Source: Micromonospora radicis (GTDB lineage Bacteria; Actinomycetota; Actinomycetes; Mycobacteriales; Micromonosporaceae). Taken from it: a DNA stretch of 64,000 bases. The position numbers were made by a program, and so were the translations under genes. The notes beneath the pieces were generated by a model that worked only from the letters and a program-made list of their open reading frames with translations, was not told where the DNA came from and ran no database searches. Every line of letters begins with the position of its first letter. Positions within the stretch are counted from its first letter, which is position 1. Below are positions 1-9,174 of the stretch, piece after piece. The stretch spans positions 186,001 to 250,000 of the forward strand of contig NZ_QXEC01000001.1 in NCBI RefSeq assembly GCF_003583405.1, given 5' to 3'.

Positions 1-703
1 TGGCGAGTTGGCCGGACAGCACTCCGGGCGCCTCGGCCAGCGACGGGCCGTACCAGGTCAGATGTCGACCGGAGACCAGGGCGCAGGGTAAGCCGGAAAA
101 GGCGTCCGGTCCGTCGTCGCGGGTGAACCGGTACGGTTCGTCGGGCAGTACGACCAGGTCCGGTGCGGTTGCCCGCAGCTCGGTCAGGCTCGGGCGGGGG
201 TACCGGTCGGACGACTCGGCGTACGCGTTGTGCACGCCGAGTCGGCGTAGCACGTCTCCGGCGAAGGTGTCGGCACCGAGTACCACCCAGGGACGCCGCC
301 ACACCGGAATGACCGCCCGTCGGGTGGTGGCCGCCGGCAGCGTGGCCCAGGCGGAACGGGCCGCGGCCAGCCACTCGGGCTCCGTCGGGGCGCCGAGGTC
401 GCGGAGCAGTTCGGCCAGCTCGGCCAACGCCTGGTCCACGGTGCGCGGGTAGGTCACCCGAACCGGTATGCCGGCGGCGGCCAACGCGACGGCGTCCTCG
501 CGCCGGTTCTCCTCGATGTTGAGCAGGACCAGGTCCGGCCGCAGCGCGCGGACCCGGTCGAGGTCCGGGTACTTGCTGCCGCCCACCCGCGGCACGTCCA
601 ACTCGCCGGGGTGAGTGCACCAGTCGGTGGCGCCGACCAGCAGGCCGGGCAGGGTCACCGCCACCGCCTCGGTCAGCGACGGCACCAGCGAGACCAGCCG
701 CAT
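1..703 (-). CDS. Helical backbone metal receptor (BtuF-like cobalamin/siderophore-binding protein), C-terminus cut by window edge
   Basis: The reverse strand is open from an ATG at 703 to the left edge of the window, about 234 codons with no stop. The translation starts MRLVSLVPSLTEAV and contains VGATDWCTHP, VGGSKYPDLDRVRALRPDLVL and a second lobe with APDLVVLPDEPYRF. This is the pattern of the BtuF/FecB helical-backbone metal-receptor fold. There is no obvious signal peptide, so it may belong to the cytoplasmic cobalamin-binding-protein-like branch common in actinobacteria rather than be an ABC transporter receptor. A strong Shine-Dalgarno (AGGAAGGAG) lies just upstream of 703. It is divergent from the DUF2726 gene. 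The ligand is not determined by the sequence. Confidence 0.8.
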   Translation of the reverse strand, partial: MRLVSLVPSLTEAVAVTLPGLLVGATDWCTHPGELDVPRVGGSKYPDLDRVRALRPDLVLLNIEENRREDAVALAAAGIPVRVTYPRTVDQALAELAELLRDLGAPTEPEWLAAARSAWATLPAATTRRAVIPVWRRPWVVLGADTFAGDVLRRLGVHNAYAESSDRYPRPSLTELRATAPDLVVLPDEPYRFTRDDGPDAFSGLPCALVSGRHLTWYGPSLAEAPGVLSGQLA

Positions 704-780
704 GCGCGCTCCTTCCTGTCGACTCCCGGACAGCCACTCCAGGGGCCACCCGGGGGAACCGACCGGCATGATCGTCAGCC

Positions 781-786
781 TAGACT
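781..786 (+). promoter_or_regulatory. -10 element of the DUF2726 gene
   Basis: TAGACT fits the actinobacterial TANNNT -10 consensus. It would start transcription near 793, downstream of the upstream in-frame ATG at 768. That favours the ATG at 822 as the real start of the next gene. Confidence 0.5.
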
Positions 787-821
787 CGGGCGGTCGGCGG
801 CAGGATTGGGTGGAGACGACG

Positions 822-1682
822 ATGACCGGTGGCGACGACTCCTGGCTGGCGACGATTCCGGCCGGAGCCGGACGCGGCACGGTACTGACCCGGGCGGGGC
901 AGCGGGTGCAGGCCGGGCTTCGCCTCGGCGACCTGGTCCGGCGCCGTCCACCCGGCCTCACCGCGAGTCAGTGGAACACCGCCGGCCGGGGCCGTTTCGA
1001 CCTGGTGGTCTGCGCGCAGGACACCGGACGGGTGGAGTTCGCCGTCGAGTTCCGGCCGCCGTCGACCGACACCGCCGCCCGACGTGCCGAGCGGATCATG
1101 GATGCGGTCACCGCCGCGGTCGGCCTGCCCGTCCTGCGGATCGTCTCGGACACGCTGCGCGCCGTCGAGCACGGGCCGGGCATCGTCACGTACCTGATCG
1201 ACGCGCGCCGGTACGCGGCGGGCGCCGGCGGGCCGGACGTGGTCGCCGTCGGCTTCCGGGACATCGTCGGCCGGCTGCCCGACGGGCGCACCGGCGCGGT
1301 GAACGATCTCGGCGCGCTCGCCCGGGCCGAGGCGGTGGAGGCGTACGTGGCGCGGCGGCTGGCCGACCCGATCCTGCGCGGGCTGCACGTACGTTGGTCG
1401 GCCGGCCCGGCCGAGGGTTGGAGCTGGGTCGAGGTGCGCCCCGGCGAGTGCCTGCTGGAACGGGTGTCGTTGCAGACGCACCGGCTCTCCTGCGGGATCG
1501 AGCCGGCGCGCCTCGCGGAGGATCTGGCCGCCCTCGCCGTCGGTGACCGGCTGCGGACGTTGGAGAGCGGCACGCCGGCCCTGATCCGTCGGGCGGTACT
1601 GCTCGACGACCTCCGGGCATTGCGGGACCGCCGGGACGAACTCGTGGACGACTTCGCGTACGACCATCTCTGCCAGGGCTGA
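822..1682 (+). CDS. DUF2726-like protein of unknown function
   Basis: About 286 residues. The central part (roughly residues 40-120) reads FDLVVCAQDTGRVEFAVEF, then RRAERIMDAVTAAVGLPVLRI. This is the DUF2726 arrangement, a restriction-endonuclease-like core with an acidic strand followed by a helix and a GLPVLRI strand. The C-terminal half is charged and ends in DDFAYDHLCQG. The start at 822 is chosen because GGAG lies 6 nt upstream and a -10 box lies at 781; an in-frame ATG at 768 is the alternative. No signal peptide or membrane segment is seen. Function is unknown; nuclease activity is only a fold-based possibility. Confidence 0.65.
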   Translation: MTGGDDSWLATIPAGAGRGTVLTRAGQRVQAGLRLGDLVRRRPPGLTASQWNTAGRGRFDLVVCAQDTGRVEFAVEFRPPSTDTAARRAERIMDAVTAAVGLPVLRIVSDTLRAVEHGPGIVTYLIDARRYAAGAGGPDVVAVGFRDIVGRLPDGRTGAVNDLGALARAEAVEAYVARRLADPILRGLHVRWSAGPAEGWSWVEVRPGECLLERVSLQTHRLSCGIEPARLAEDLAALAVGDRLRTLESGTPALIRRAVLLDDLRALRDRRDELVDDFAYDHLCQG

Positions 1683-1957
1683 GGCACCCGCACCGGCCGA
1701 GCGGTGACCCGCCGCCGGAAGCGACCGAAAAAAAGGTCACCGGTCTTTGAACCTCCGTCGCGGCCGCTCCGTACCTCACCGCGAATGGACAGGATCCCCA
1801 ACCCGCACCGGTAGGCGCGGGAGACGGTGCGGAAAGGGCATCGTCGCTCGTCGACGTGCCATCGGTGCGTTCGGATGTCCGCCGAGCGTGCCACCACGAT
1901 TCCGTTCGGTCCGTCGAGTCACGAATCAGGTACCGGATCGAGAAGGAGAGCAATTCG

Positions 1958-3235
1958 ATGCGCAGGTCCCCCCGGTCGCGCCGACCATCCGGTAACACGC
2001 GGACGAAGCGACTGCTGGCAGTCGGTGCCACGCTCGCCGTATTCGGCGGCGTGGTCGCCGTAACCCAGATCTCGTCGGCCGGTGACCGACGGCCGAACAA
2101 GCAGACCCGGCCGGTCGCGGCCGAATGCGTGGAACCGAGCCCCGGCGCGACCGCCCCGGCCGCTCGTGGTGTCACCACCACTCGCACCTGGCAGAACGGC
2201 CGCTGGGTGACCAACCACTGGGGTGACGGCCAGCAGACCGTCGAGGAGTGCCAGGAGACCCGCAACGGCACCGGCGGTGCGGCCACCGGCGCACTGGCCG
2301 TGGCCTGCCCGGACGTGGTCAGCCGGCTGCCCCAGGTGCCAGACCGGGCGCGCGCCGAGGTGGACCGCAACCTGGCCCTGTTGCAGACCCAGATCACCGA
2401 GGCCGACCAGCGACTCGCCGCCGAGGGCAACCGGGGTCAGGCGTTCATCGACAACGCGATCCTGGGCCCGCTGGCGAGCAAGCGACGCGCGACGCTCGAC
2501 CGCATCACCATCGCCATCGACCGGTTCGGCCCGCGGCCGCGCGGCCTGGCCAACCTGGCCACCTGCCAGGTCCGGCCGGTCGACAACACCAACGGCGGGA
2601 ACACCGGCGGCAACAACGGTGGCAACAACGGCGGGGGCAACAACGGCGGGAACAACGGGGGCGACAACGGCGGGAACAACCCCAACAACGGCCTCGGCGT
2701 GCTGGCCAACAACTGCAACAACAGCCAGCTGCAGCCGCACGACGGGTTCCAGAACGGCAACCGTTGCATCAGCACCGCCTTCGGTGAGGTCGGCGCCGCC
2801 GCCAACAACCCGTCGCTGCTGATCACCGAGTTCCCCCAGCAGATCAACCGCAACGAGGGCTTCGCCATCCGGGTGAGCACCCGTAACCTGGTCCGCGACC
2901 GCTTCCTGCCGGCCGGTCAGGGTGGCTACTACCTGGAGAGCTCGCTGCTCAACGGCGAGGGGCTGACCCGGGGCCACTTCCACACCGCCTGCCGGATGCT
3001 GAACAACACGAACGAGGCGCCGGCGCCCGAGCCCGTACCGGCCTTCTTCGTCGCCACCGAGGACGGTGGCGGTGGACGCCAGCCGGACAGCGTGGTCATC
3101 CAGATTCCGGGTCTGCCGGAGTCGGGCACCGCCCAGTGCGCGGTCTGGGCCGGTGACGGTTCGCACCGCATCCCGATGTCGGAGCGGGCCAACCAGACGC
3201 CGGCGTTCGACGCGGTGCGGATTCAGGTCAACTGA
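1958..3235 (+). CDS. Secreted/membrane-anchored protein with an Asn-Gly-Gly repeat linker
   Basis: About 425 residues. The start at 1958 has an AAGGAGAG ribosome site; the longer reading to 1856 lacks one. A basic N-terminus is followed by a hydrophobic segment (RLLAVGATLAVFGGVVAVT, residues about 17-35), so the protein is exported or anchored once. After it come a Cys-containing region, a helical section (about residues 110-195), an Asn/Gly-rich linker (about residues 209-245) and a C-terminal domain of about 180 residues with paired cysteines. Similar architectures occur as uncharacterised proteins in Micromonosporaceae. The monocistronic setting (promoter region 1683-1957, terminator at 3258) gives no functional hint. 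Confidence 0.8.
   Translation: MRRSPRSRRPSGNTRTKRLLAVGATLAVFGGVVAVTQISSAGDRRPNKQTRPVAAECVEPSPGATAPAARGVTTTRTWQNGRWVTNHWGDGQQTVEECQETRNGTGGAATGALAVACPDVVSRLPQVPDRARAEVDRNLALLQTQITEADQRLAAEGNRGQAFIDNAILGPLASKRRATLDRITIAIDRFGPRPRGLANLATCQVRPVDNTNGGNTGGNNGGNNGGGNNGGNNGGDNGGNNPNNGLGVLANNCNNSQLQPHDGFQNGNRCISTAFGEVGAAANNPSLLITEFPQQINRNEGFAIRVSTRNLVRDRFLPAGQGGYYLESSLLNGEGLTRGHFHTACRMLNNTNEAPAPEPVPAFFVATEDGGGGRQPDSVVIQIPGLPESGTAQCAVWAGDGSHRIPMSERANQTPAFDAVRIQVN
2584..2690 (+). repeat. Asn-Gly-Gly codon repeat inside the secreted protein gene
   Basis: Repeated AAC-AAC-GGC-GGG-type triplets encode NGGN units (NNGGNNGG and variants). The tract is likely to vary in length between strains. Reverse-strand readings through it are shadows. 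Confidence 0.85.
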
Positions 3236-3257
3236 CACCGCCGATCGGCAGAACAAA

Positions 3258-3294
3258 GCGGGGCCGTCCGGAGTGGTGACTCCGGCGGCCCCGC
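3258..3294. terminator. Bidirectional hairpin terminator
   Basis: Left arm 3258-3274 and right arm 3279-3294 pair along about 16 bp with one bulged T and a GGTG loop. It lies between the convergent secreted-protein and lsr2 genes. Confidence 0.8.
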
Positions 3295-3385
3295 CGCCTA
3301 TGTGCCGGCCGACGTGTCGTTCGTCGCCGGTCCCCGAATACCTCTGGTGCGGTCCGCACCGGGACGGCTGCCGTGAGGCGGCTGC

Positions 3386-3733
3386 TCAGCGGTTCTTGTA
3401 CGCCTCGACGACCTCGACCGGGATGCGGCCCCGCTCGGAAATCTTGTAGCCGTTGCTGACCGCCCATTCCCGGATGGCGCGGTTCTGCTCGCGGTTCATT
3501 CCGGGCGCCGCCGAACCACCGCCCCGGCGTGGGCTGCGGACCGTGTCGGAACCGCCACGGCCGAGTCGCCGACCGGCATTGATAAACGGATCCAGCGCCT
3601 TGCGCAGGACGCCCGCGTTCTCGTCGGAGACGTCGATGGTGTACGCCACGCCATCCAGGCTGAACTCGACCGTCCGGTCGGCCTTTCCGCCATCGAGGTC
3701 GTCGGTCAGTACCGTGATTACTTTTCGCGCCAT
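3386..3733 (-). CDS. lsr2: Lsr2 nucleoid-associated protein / xenogeneic silencer
   Basis: 115 residues, the usual Lsr2 length. The N-terminal dimerisation domain is MARKVITVLTDDLDGG with VEFSLDGVAYTIDVS. The C-terminal DNA-binding domain contains IREWAVSNGYKISERGRIP, whose RGR loop inserts into the minor groove of AT-rich DNA in this family. AAGGAG precedes the ATG at 3733. The protein bridges and silences AT-rich DNA, acting as the actinobacterial counterpart of H-NS. It is divergent from lon; the 293-bp gap holds both promoters and is less GC-rich than its surroundings. Confidence 0.97.
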   Translation of the reverse strand: MARKVITVLTDDLDGGKADRTVEFSLDGVAYTIDVSDENAGVLRKALDPFINAGRRLGRGGSDTVRSPRRGGGSAAPGMNREQNRAIREWAVSNGYKISERGRIPVEVVEAYKNR

Positions 3734-3983
3734 CGTCGATTACTCCTTGTGTCGGGCGGGGCGTGGTCAAAGTTTGACTGATCGTCAGGCAATTGCGCAA
3801 CAAAAGCCACACCCTGCTGCTGCTCGCGTTTTGCGTCCCGTTGAAATCCTGATTTCGGCAGATGTCGGCGCGACCGGCCCGGCCGCCGATCCCGGTCCTT
3901 GAGGTGGGGCCGCTGTCGGGCCGGGTTCCCGAGGGCGCGTCGTGTCCTGGATCACAGCGAGGAACAATGCCCGCCGTCCGCGA

Positions 3984-4004
3984 CTTGAGCCTGACACGCT
4001 CAAC
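3984..4004 (+). promoter_or_regulatory. HAIR-like operator (HspR-associated inverted repeat) upstream of lon
   Basis: CTTGAGC, seven bases, then GCTCAAC. It is nearly identical in layout to the known HAIR consensus CTTGAGT-N7-ACTCAAG bound by the MerR-family heat-shock repressor HspR. It ends 22 bp before the lon ATG, where a repressor would block transcription. HspR itself is not in the window. Confidence 0.8.
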
Positions 4005-4026
4005 TCAATGCGATAGCAGGTGTTCG

Positions 4027-6363
4027 ATGGCAACCCTTCCGGTACTTCCACTGACCGACGCCGTACTGCTGCCCGGCATGGTCATCCCGGTGACCCTCGA
4101 CCCGACCACCCAGGCCGCGGTCGACGCGGCCCGCGCCACCGGCGACCAGACGCTGCTCGCGGTGCCCCGCCTGGACGGCGAGTACGGCTCCGTCGGCGCG
4201 ATCGCCACCATCGAGAAGGTCGGCCGGTTGCCCAGCGGCGAGCCGGCCGCCGTGATCCGTGGCCTGGCCCGCGCCCGCATCGGCTCCGGCGTGCCCGGCC
4301 CCGGCGCGGCGCTCTGGGTCGAGGCGTCCGAGATCGACGAACCCGCCCCGGCCGGCAAAGCCCGGGAACTCGCCCGTGAGTACCGCGCGCTGGTGACCTC
4401 CGTGCTCCAGCAGCGAGGCGCGTGGCAGGTCATCGACGCGGTGGAGCGGATGACCGACCTCTCCGAACTGGCCGACTCGGCCGGTTACGCGCCCTGGCTG
4501 AGCCTGGCGCAGAAGACCGAACTGCTGGCCGCGCCGGACGTCACCGCGCGGCTGGAACTACTCGTCGGCTGGGTGAAGGACCACCTCGCCGAGCAGGAGG
4601 TCACCGACCAGATCAACTCCGAGGTACGCGAGGGGCTGGAGAAGTCGCAGCGGGAGTTCCTGTTGCGCCAGCAACTCGCCGCGATCCGCAAGGAACTCGG
4701 CGAGGACGCCCCGGACGGCTCGGCCGACTACCGGGCCCGCGTCGAGACCGCCGAGCTGCCCGACAAGGTACGCGAGGCGGCGCTGCGCGAGGTCGGCAAG
4801 CTGGAGCGGGCCAGTGACGCATCCCCGGAGGCGGGCTGGATCCGTACCTGGCTCGACACGGTGCTGGAGATGCCGTGGAGCGTGCGTACCGAGGACAACA
4901 CCGACCTGGCGGCGGCGCGGGCCGTGCTCGACGCCGACCACGCCGGCCTGGCCGACGTGAAGGACCGCATCCTGGAGTACCTGGCGGTGCGTAACCGGCG
5001 GGCCGAGCGTGACCTCGGTGTGGTCGGCGGCCGTGGCTCCGGCGCGGTGCTCGCCCTCGCCGGTCCGCCCGGGGTCGGCAAGACCAGCCTCGGCGAATCG
5101 GTGGCCCGGGCGCTCGGGCGCAAGTTCGTCCGGGTCTCCCTCGGCGGCATCCGCGACGAGGCCGAGATCCGTGGCCACCGGCGTACCTACGTCGGTGCGC
5201 TGCCCGGTCGGATCGTCCGGGCGCTGCGGGAGGCGGGTTCGATGAACCCGGTGGTGCTGCTCGACGAGGTAGACAAGCTCTCCGTGGGGTACGCCGGTGA
5301 CCCGGCCGCCGCCCTGCTGGAAGTCCTCGACCCGGCCCAGAACCACACCTTCCGCGACCACTACCTCGAGGTCGACCTCGACCTGTCCGACGTGCTGTTC
5401 CTGGCTACCGCCAACGTGGTGGAGACCGTCCCCGGCCCGCTGCTGGACCGGATGGAACTGGTCACCCTGGACGGCTACACCGAGGACGAGAAGGTCGCCA
5501 TCGCCCGCGACCACCTGCTGCCCCGGCAGCGGGAGCGGGCCGGTCTCACCGCCGACGAGGTCGACGTGGATCCGTCCGCGCTGGGCCGGATCGCGGGGGA
5601 GTACACCCGGGAGGCCGGCGTACGGCAGTTCGAGCGGGCCCTCGCGAAGATCATGCGCAAGGTCGCGGTGGCGCTCACCGACGACCCGACCCCGGTCCGG
5701 GTCGGTGCCGACGAACTGGTCCGCTACCTGGGGCGGCCCAAGCACACCCCGGAGTCGGCGGAGCGTACGGCGGTGCCGGGCGTGGCCACCGGCCTGGCGG
5801 TCACCGGCGCCGGGGGAGACGTGCTGTTCATCGAGGCGACCAGCATGGAGGGTGAGCCGGGGCTGACCCTCACCGGTCAACTCGGCGACGTGATGAAGGA
5901 GTCCGCGCACATCGCGCTCTCCTACCTGCGGGCCAACGGCCGCCGGCTCGGCCTGGACCCGAACGCCCTCGCCGGGCGGCGGATCCACCTGCACGTACCG
6001 GCGGGCGCGGTGCCCAAGGACGGCCCCAGCGCCGGCATCACCATGGTCACCGCGCTGGCTTCCCTGGCCAGCGGCCGGCCGGTACGCCCCGAGTTCGGGA
6101 TGACCGGCGAGGTGACCCTCTCCGGTCGGGTGCTGCCCATCGGCGGTGTGAAGCAGAAGCTGCTCGCCGCGCACCGGGCCGGCCTGACCGAGGTGATCAT
6201 CCCGGCCCGTAACGAGCCGGACCTCGACGACCTGCCCACCGAGGTACGCGAGGCGTTGACCGTGCATACCCTGGCCGACGTCGCCGACGTGCTCGCCCTG
6301 GCCCTGCGCCCGGCCGAGATCGACCCCGCGGAACTGGGCGGCCAGCGCCTCACCGCCGCCTGA
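4027..6363 (+). CDS. lon: ATP-dependent protease Lon (LonA type)
   Basis: 778 residues. The N-terminal LON substrate-binding domain begins MATLPVLPLTDAVLLPGM. The AAA+ module has Walker A GPPGVGKTS and Walker B VVLLDEVDKL. The protease domain has catalytic Ser668 in PKDGPSAG and Lys709 in GGVKQK. It degrades misfolded and regulatory proteins in the cytoplasm. The start at 4027 is set by homology; an upstream in-frame extension to 3862 would run through the HAIR operator and has no Lon character. A HAIR site just upstream implies heat-shock control by HspR, as known for lon in Streptomyces. Confidence 0.97.
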   Translation: MATLPVLPLTDAVLLPGMVIPVTLDPTTQAAVDAARATGDQTLLAVPRLDGEYGSVGAIATIEKVGRLPSGEPAAVIRGLARARIGSGVPGPGAALWVEASEIDEPAPAGKARELAREYRALVTSVLQQRGAWQVIDAVERMTDLSELADSAGYAPWLSLAQKTELLAAPDVTARLELLVGWVKDHLAEQEVTDQINSEVREGLEKSQREFLLRQQLAAIRKELGEDAPDGSADYRARVETAELPDKVREAALREVGKLERASDASPEAGWIRTWLDTVLEMPWSVRTEDNTDLAAARAVLDADHAGLADVKDRILEYLAVRNRRAERDLGVVGGRGSGAVLALAGPPGVGKTSLGESVARALGRKFVRVSLGGIRDEAEIRGHRRTYVGALPGRIVRALREAGSMNPVVLLDEVDKLSVGYAGDPAAALLEVLDPAQNHTFRDHYLEVDLDLSDVLFLATANVVETVPGPLLDRMELVTLDGYTEDEKVAIARDHLLPRQRERAGLTADEVDVDPSALGRIAGEYTREAGVRQFERALAKIMRKVAVALTDDPTPVRVGADELVRYLGRPKHTPESAERTAVPGVATGLAVTGAGGDVLFIEATSMEGEPGLTLTGQLGDVMKESAHIALSYLRANGRRLGLDPNALAGRRIHLHVPAGAVPKDGPSAGITMVTALASLASGRPVRPEFGMTGEVTLSGRVLPIGGVKQKLLAAHRAGLTEVIIPARNEPDLDDLPTEVREALTVHTLADVADVLALALRPAEIDPAELGGQRLTAA

Positions 6364-6381
6364 GGTGCCGATGTGAGGAAC

Positions 6382-6417
6382 GGGCCCCTGCCGACGCCTC
6401 GGGCGTGGCAGGGGCCC
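6382..6417. terminator. Bidirectional hairpin terminator between lon and the helicase gene
   Basis: GGGCCCCTGCC (6382-6392) pairs perfectly with GGCAGGGGCCC (6407-6417) around a 14-nt loop, followed by TTCG. Confidence 0.8.
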
Positions 6418-6427
6418 TTCGGCGCAC

Positions 6428-8125
6428 CTAGCGGCGGTCGTCGCGGTCTCGGCGTACGGTGGCCTTGCGGCCCTTGATGGTGCTGCTCCGCAGGCCGGCG
6501 ATCACCTCGTCGGCGACGGCGATCGGCACCTCGACCAGGGAGAACCGGTCGGCGATCTCGATCGAGCCGATGTCGCGGCCCCGGATGCCGGTCTCCCCGG
6601 TGATCGCACCGACCAGGTCCTGCGGGCGCACCCCGGCCCGGCGGCCCACACCGATGAAGACCTGGGTGGTGCCGTTGGTCCGGGGCCGGGCCGGCCGGCG
6701 CTCGCCCCGTCCCTCGGCCCCGGCCCGAGGCTCCCGGGCCGGACGGACCGCGACCTGCGGGATCTCCTCCTCGGCCTCGTCCGAGCCGGGCAGGGTCGAC
6801 TCGTGGGCCAGCTTCACCGCGGCCAGCGCCACCTCCATCAGGTCGAACTCGTCACTGAGCGTCTCGACGATGACCCGGAACGGATCCAGGTCGTCCTCCA
6901 GCAGACTCTCCCGCAAGGCCGCCTGGGTCAGCTCCAACCGGCGGGTCCGTAGGTCGGCCACCGTCGGGATCTTGTCGATCGTGATCCGTTGCCCGGTGAC
7001 CCGCTCGATGGTCTTGAGCATCCGGTGTTCCCGCGGTTCGGCCAGGGTGATCGCCACCCCCTCCCGCCCGGCCCGTCCCACCCGACCGATGCGGTGCACG
7101 TACGACTCCGGCGCCGACGGCACGTCGTAGTTGACCACGTGGCTGAGCTGCTCGACGTCCAGCCCGCGTGCCGCCACGTCGGTGGCGACCAGCAGATCCG
7201 CGGTGCCGGCGCGCAGCCGGCCCATCACCCGGTCACGCTGTTCCTGGCTCATCCCGCCGTGCAGCGCCTCGGCCCGGTAGCCGCGCCCGTTCATCGTCTC
7301 GGTCAGCCGGTCGACCTCCTCCCGGCTGCGGCAGAACACGATCGCCGCGGTCGGCGACTCCACGTCCAGCACCCGACCCAGCGCCGCCGGCTTGTGCGCC
7401 CGTGCCACCAGGTACGCGCTCTGCCGTACCCGGGGCGCCTCACCGGCCACCGGCTGCTCCCGGGCGATGAGGATCCGTACCGGGTCGGTCAGGTGCGCCC
7501 GCGCCATCCCGTCGATGCGCGCCGGCATGGTCGCCGAGAACAACACCGTCTGCCGCTGGGCCGGGGCGTGTTCCAGGATCGCCTCGATGTCCTCGGCGAA
7601 ACCCATGTCGAGCATCTCGTCGGCCTCGTCCAGCACCACCGTGCCGAGGTTGCCCAGCCGCAGCGTGCCCCGGGCGATGTGGTCCAGGGCGCGGCCCGGT
7701 GTGGCGACCACCACGTCGACCCCCAGGTCCAGGGCGCGTAGCTGCCGGCCGATCGGCTGCCCGCCGTAGATCGGCAGCACCCGGGTGCCCAGATCCTTGC
7801 CGTAGCGGTGGAACGCCTCGGAGACCTGCACGGCCAGCTCACGGGTCGGCACCAGGACCAGCGCGACGGGGTCGCCGTCGGGCCGGTGGTCGGGCATCCG
7901 CTGGAGCAACGGTAGCGCGAACGCGGCCGTCTTCCCGGTGCCCGTCGCCGCCTGTCCGAGCAGGTCCCGGCCGGCCAGCAGCGGGCCGATGGCCTCGCGC
8001 TGGATCGGGGTGGGCTCCTCGTAGCCGAGTGCGGAGAGCGCGGCGAGCAGTTCGGGCCGCAGGCCAAGGTCCGCGAAAGCGGGCTGTTCGGTGGACGGGT
8101 CGAGCGGTATGGACGTGGAACTCAT
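6428..8125 (-). CDS. deaD: DEAD-box ATP-dependent RNA helicase (DeaD/CsdA type)
   Basis: 565 residues. Motifs in order are the Q motif with GYEEPTPIQ, Walker A ATGTGKT (about residue 60), PTRELA, TPGR, DEAD in VVLDEADEM, SAT, ATDVAARGLD and HRIGRVGRAG. A DbpA-type C-terminal RNA-binding domain follows a basic linker and includes TQVFIGVGRRAG and VEVPIAVADEVI. It unwinds structured RNA in ribosome assembly, translation or cold adaptation. The 180 bp upstream (8126-8307) hold direct repeats of GGTGGGCCGCCGTC and would form a structured leader, as is common for cold-shock helicases; that role is inferred. Confidence 0.93.
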   Translation of the reverse strand: MSSTSIPLDPSTEQPAFADLGLRPELLAALSALGYEEPTPIQREAIGPLLAGRDLLGQAATGTGKTAAFALPLLQRMPDHRPDGDPVALVLVPTRELAVQVSEAFHRYGKDLGTRVLPIYGGQPIGRQLRALDLGVDVVVATPGRALDHIARGTLRLGNLGTVVLDEADEMLDMGFAEDIEAILEHAPAQRQTVLFSATMPARIDGMARAHLTDPVRILIAREQPVAGEAPRVRQSAYLVARAHKPAALGRVLDVESPTAAIVFCRSREEVDRLTETMNGRGYRAEALHGGMSQEQRDRVMGRLRAGTADLLVATDVAARGLDVEQLSHVVNYDVPSAPESYVHRIGRVGRAGREGVAITLAEPREHRMLKTIERVTGQRITIDKIPTVADLRTRRLELTQAALRESLLEDDLDPFRVIVETLSDEFDLMEVALAAVKLAHESTLPGSDEAEEEIPQVAVRPAREPRAGAEGRGERRPARPRTNGTTQVFIGVGRRAGVRPQDLVGAITGETGIRGRDIGSIEIADRFSLVEVPIAVADEVIAGLRSSTIKGRKATVRRDRDDRR

Positions 8126-8307
8126 GGGTCAAGCCTTTCATCACCGCCCCCCGGCCGCTGCGGCGACCACCGCAACGCCCACCGGTGGGCCGCCGTCCGG
8201 GCCGGTGGGCCGCCGTCGCGGCCCCACCGTGGCGGCGCCACCGGCGTGGCCACGGAGTTCCTGGACCTCGACTCCGGCGCGGGGCGGTCAACCCACGCGG
8301 GCACGCG

Positions 8308-9174
8308 TCATCCGGTGGTCAGCGCCAACACGATGGTGACCCCGAGCACGGCGTCGATCACCGCACACCACTCCGCGTACCCGCGCGGCACCACCCGTCG
8401 GCTGCGGTGGTGCGCGAGATCCCACCCCGCGTGGGCCAGCCAGCCGGCCGCCACCAGCCACCGCCCGGCGGTGCCGCCGAGGACCACCGCGACCAGGGCC
8501 AGCGCCGACCAGGCCGTCAGGCCACCGAGCTGAGTCCGCAGATTGCCCGGTACGCCCCACTGCCGCCGTACGGTGCCGATGACGAGGTACCCGATGGGCA
8601 GGACCAGCAGGGTGTACGCCCCCAGCGCCGTCGGCGTGCTCCAGTTGTCGGCGGTCATCAGCAGCGCCAGCGCGGTCGGCCAGCGGTGCACCAGTACCCG
8701 GACCAGCGGGTGTCGCGGCACCGGCCGGGCGGTCGGATGCCGGGCGTACTCGGTCCGCCGTCGCAGTGCGGCCAGCACCATCGCCGGCACCATCAGCAGG
8801 TGCGTGCCGGTCAGCAGGGCGCCCGCGTCGAGCAGCCCGGCCCGGTACGGCACGAGCAGCAGCAGGGCCGGCACGTACATGGCCAGCACCATCTCGACGG
8901 TCGCGGCGGCGCAGTGCCCCCGGTAGCCCATCCAGACCGCCATGCCGATGCTCATGTCGGTGGCCATCAGCAGCGCGGCGATGCCGGGTGTCGCCGGTGC
9001 CAACCCGAACGCCGTACCCAGGGCGGCGCGGGCCGGCCCGAGTACCAGCATCCCGGCCAGCATGGCCAGCACCATCTCCAGTAGGTGCCGGAGCAGCGGC
9101 CGCGACCAGTGGCGTCGGGCCGGTCCGGCCCGGTGGCCGGCGGTGGTGGGGGTGGGGGAGGTCAGCTCGGTCAT
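8308..9174 (-). CDS. Multi-pass integral membrane protein of unknown function
   Basis: About 288 residues from the ATG at 9174 (MTELTSPTPTT). It contains roughly seven hydrophobic stretches. The first half has Met-rich segments MVLAMLAGMLVLGPA and DMSIGMAVWMGYRGH, a pattern seen in uncharacterised actinobacterial membrane proteins. The second half has several Trp and His residues (WLAHAGWDLAHH). The Met/His-rich membrane segments could bind a metal, but this is speculative. It is divergent from the sensor kinase at 9308 and shares a 133-bp intergenic region with it, so it may be a target of that two-component system. Confidence 0.7.
   Translation of the reverse strand: MTELTSPTPTTAGHRAGPARRHWSRPLLRHLLEMVLAMLAGMLVLGPARAALGTAFGLAPATPGIAALLMATDMSIGMAVWMGYRGHCAAATVEMVLAMYVPALLLLVPYRAGLLDAGALLTGTHLLMVPAMVLAALRRRTEYARHPTARPVPRHPLVRVLVHRWPTALALLMTADNWSTPTALGAYTLLVLPIGYLVIGTVRRQWGVPGNLRTQLGGLTAWSALALVAVVLGGTAGRWLVAAGWLAHAGWDLAHHRSRRVVPRGYAEWCAVIDAVLGVTIVLALTTG

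Noticed and set aside
615..821. Upstream extension of the DUF2726 protein
   Set aside because: It would overlap the 5' end of the BtuF-like gene on the other strand and starts before the -10 box at 781. ATG 822 has a better ribosome site.
3862..4026. N-terminal extension of Lon
   Set aside because: It reads through the HAIR operator and promoter and has no similarity to Lon; homology starts at MATLPVLPL.
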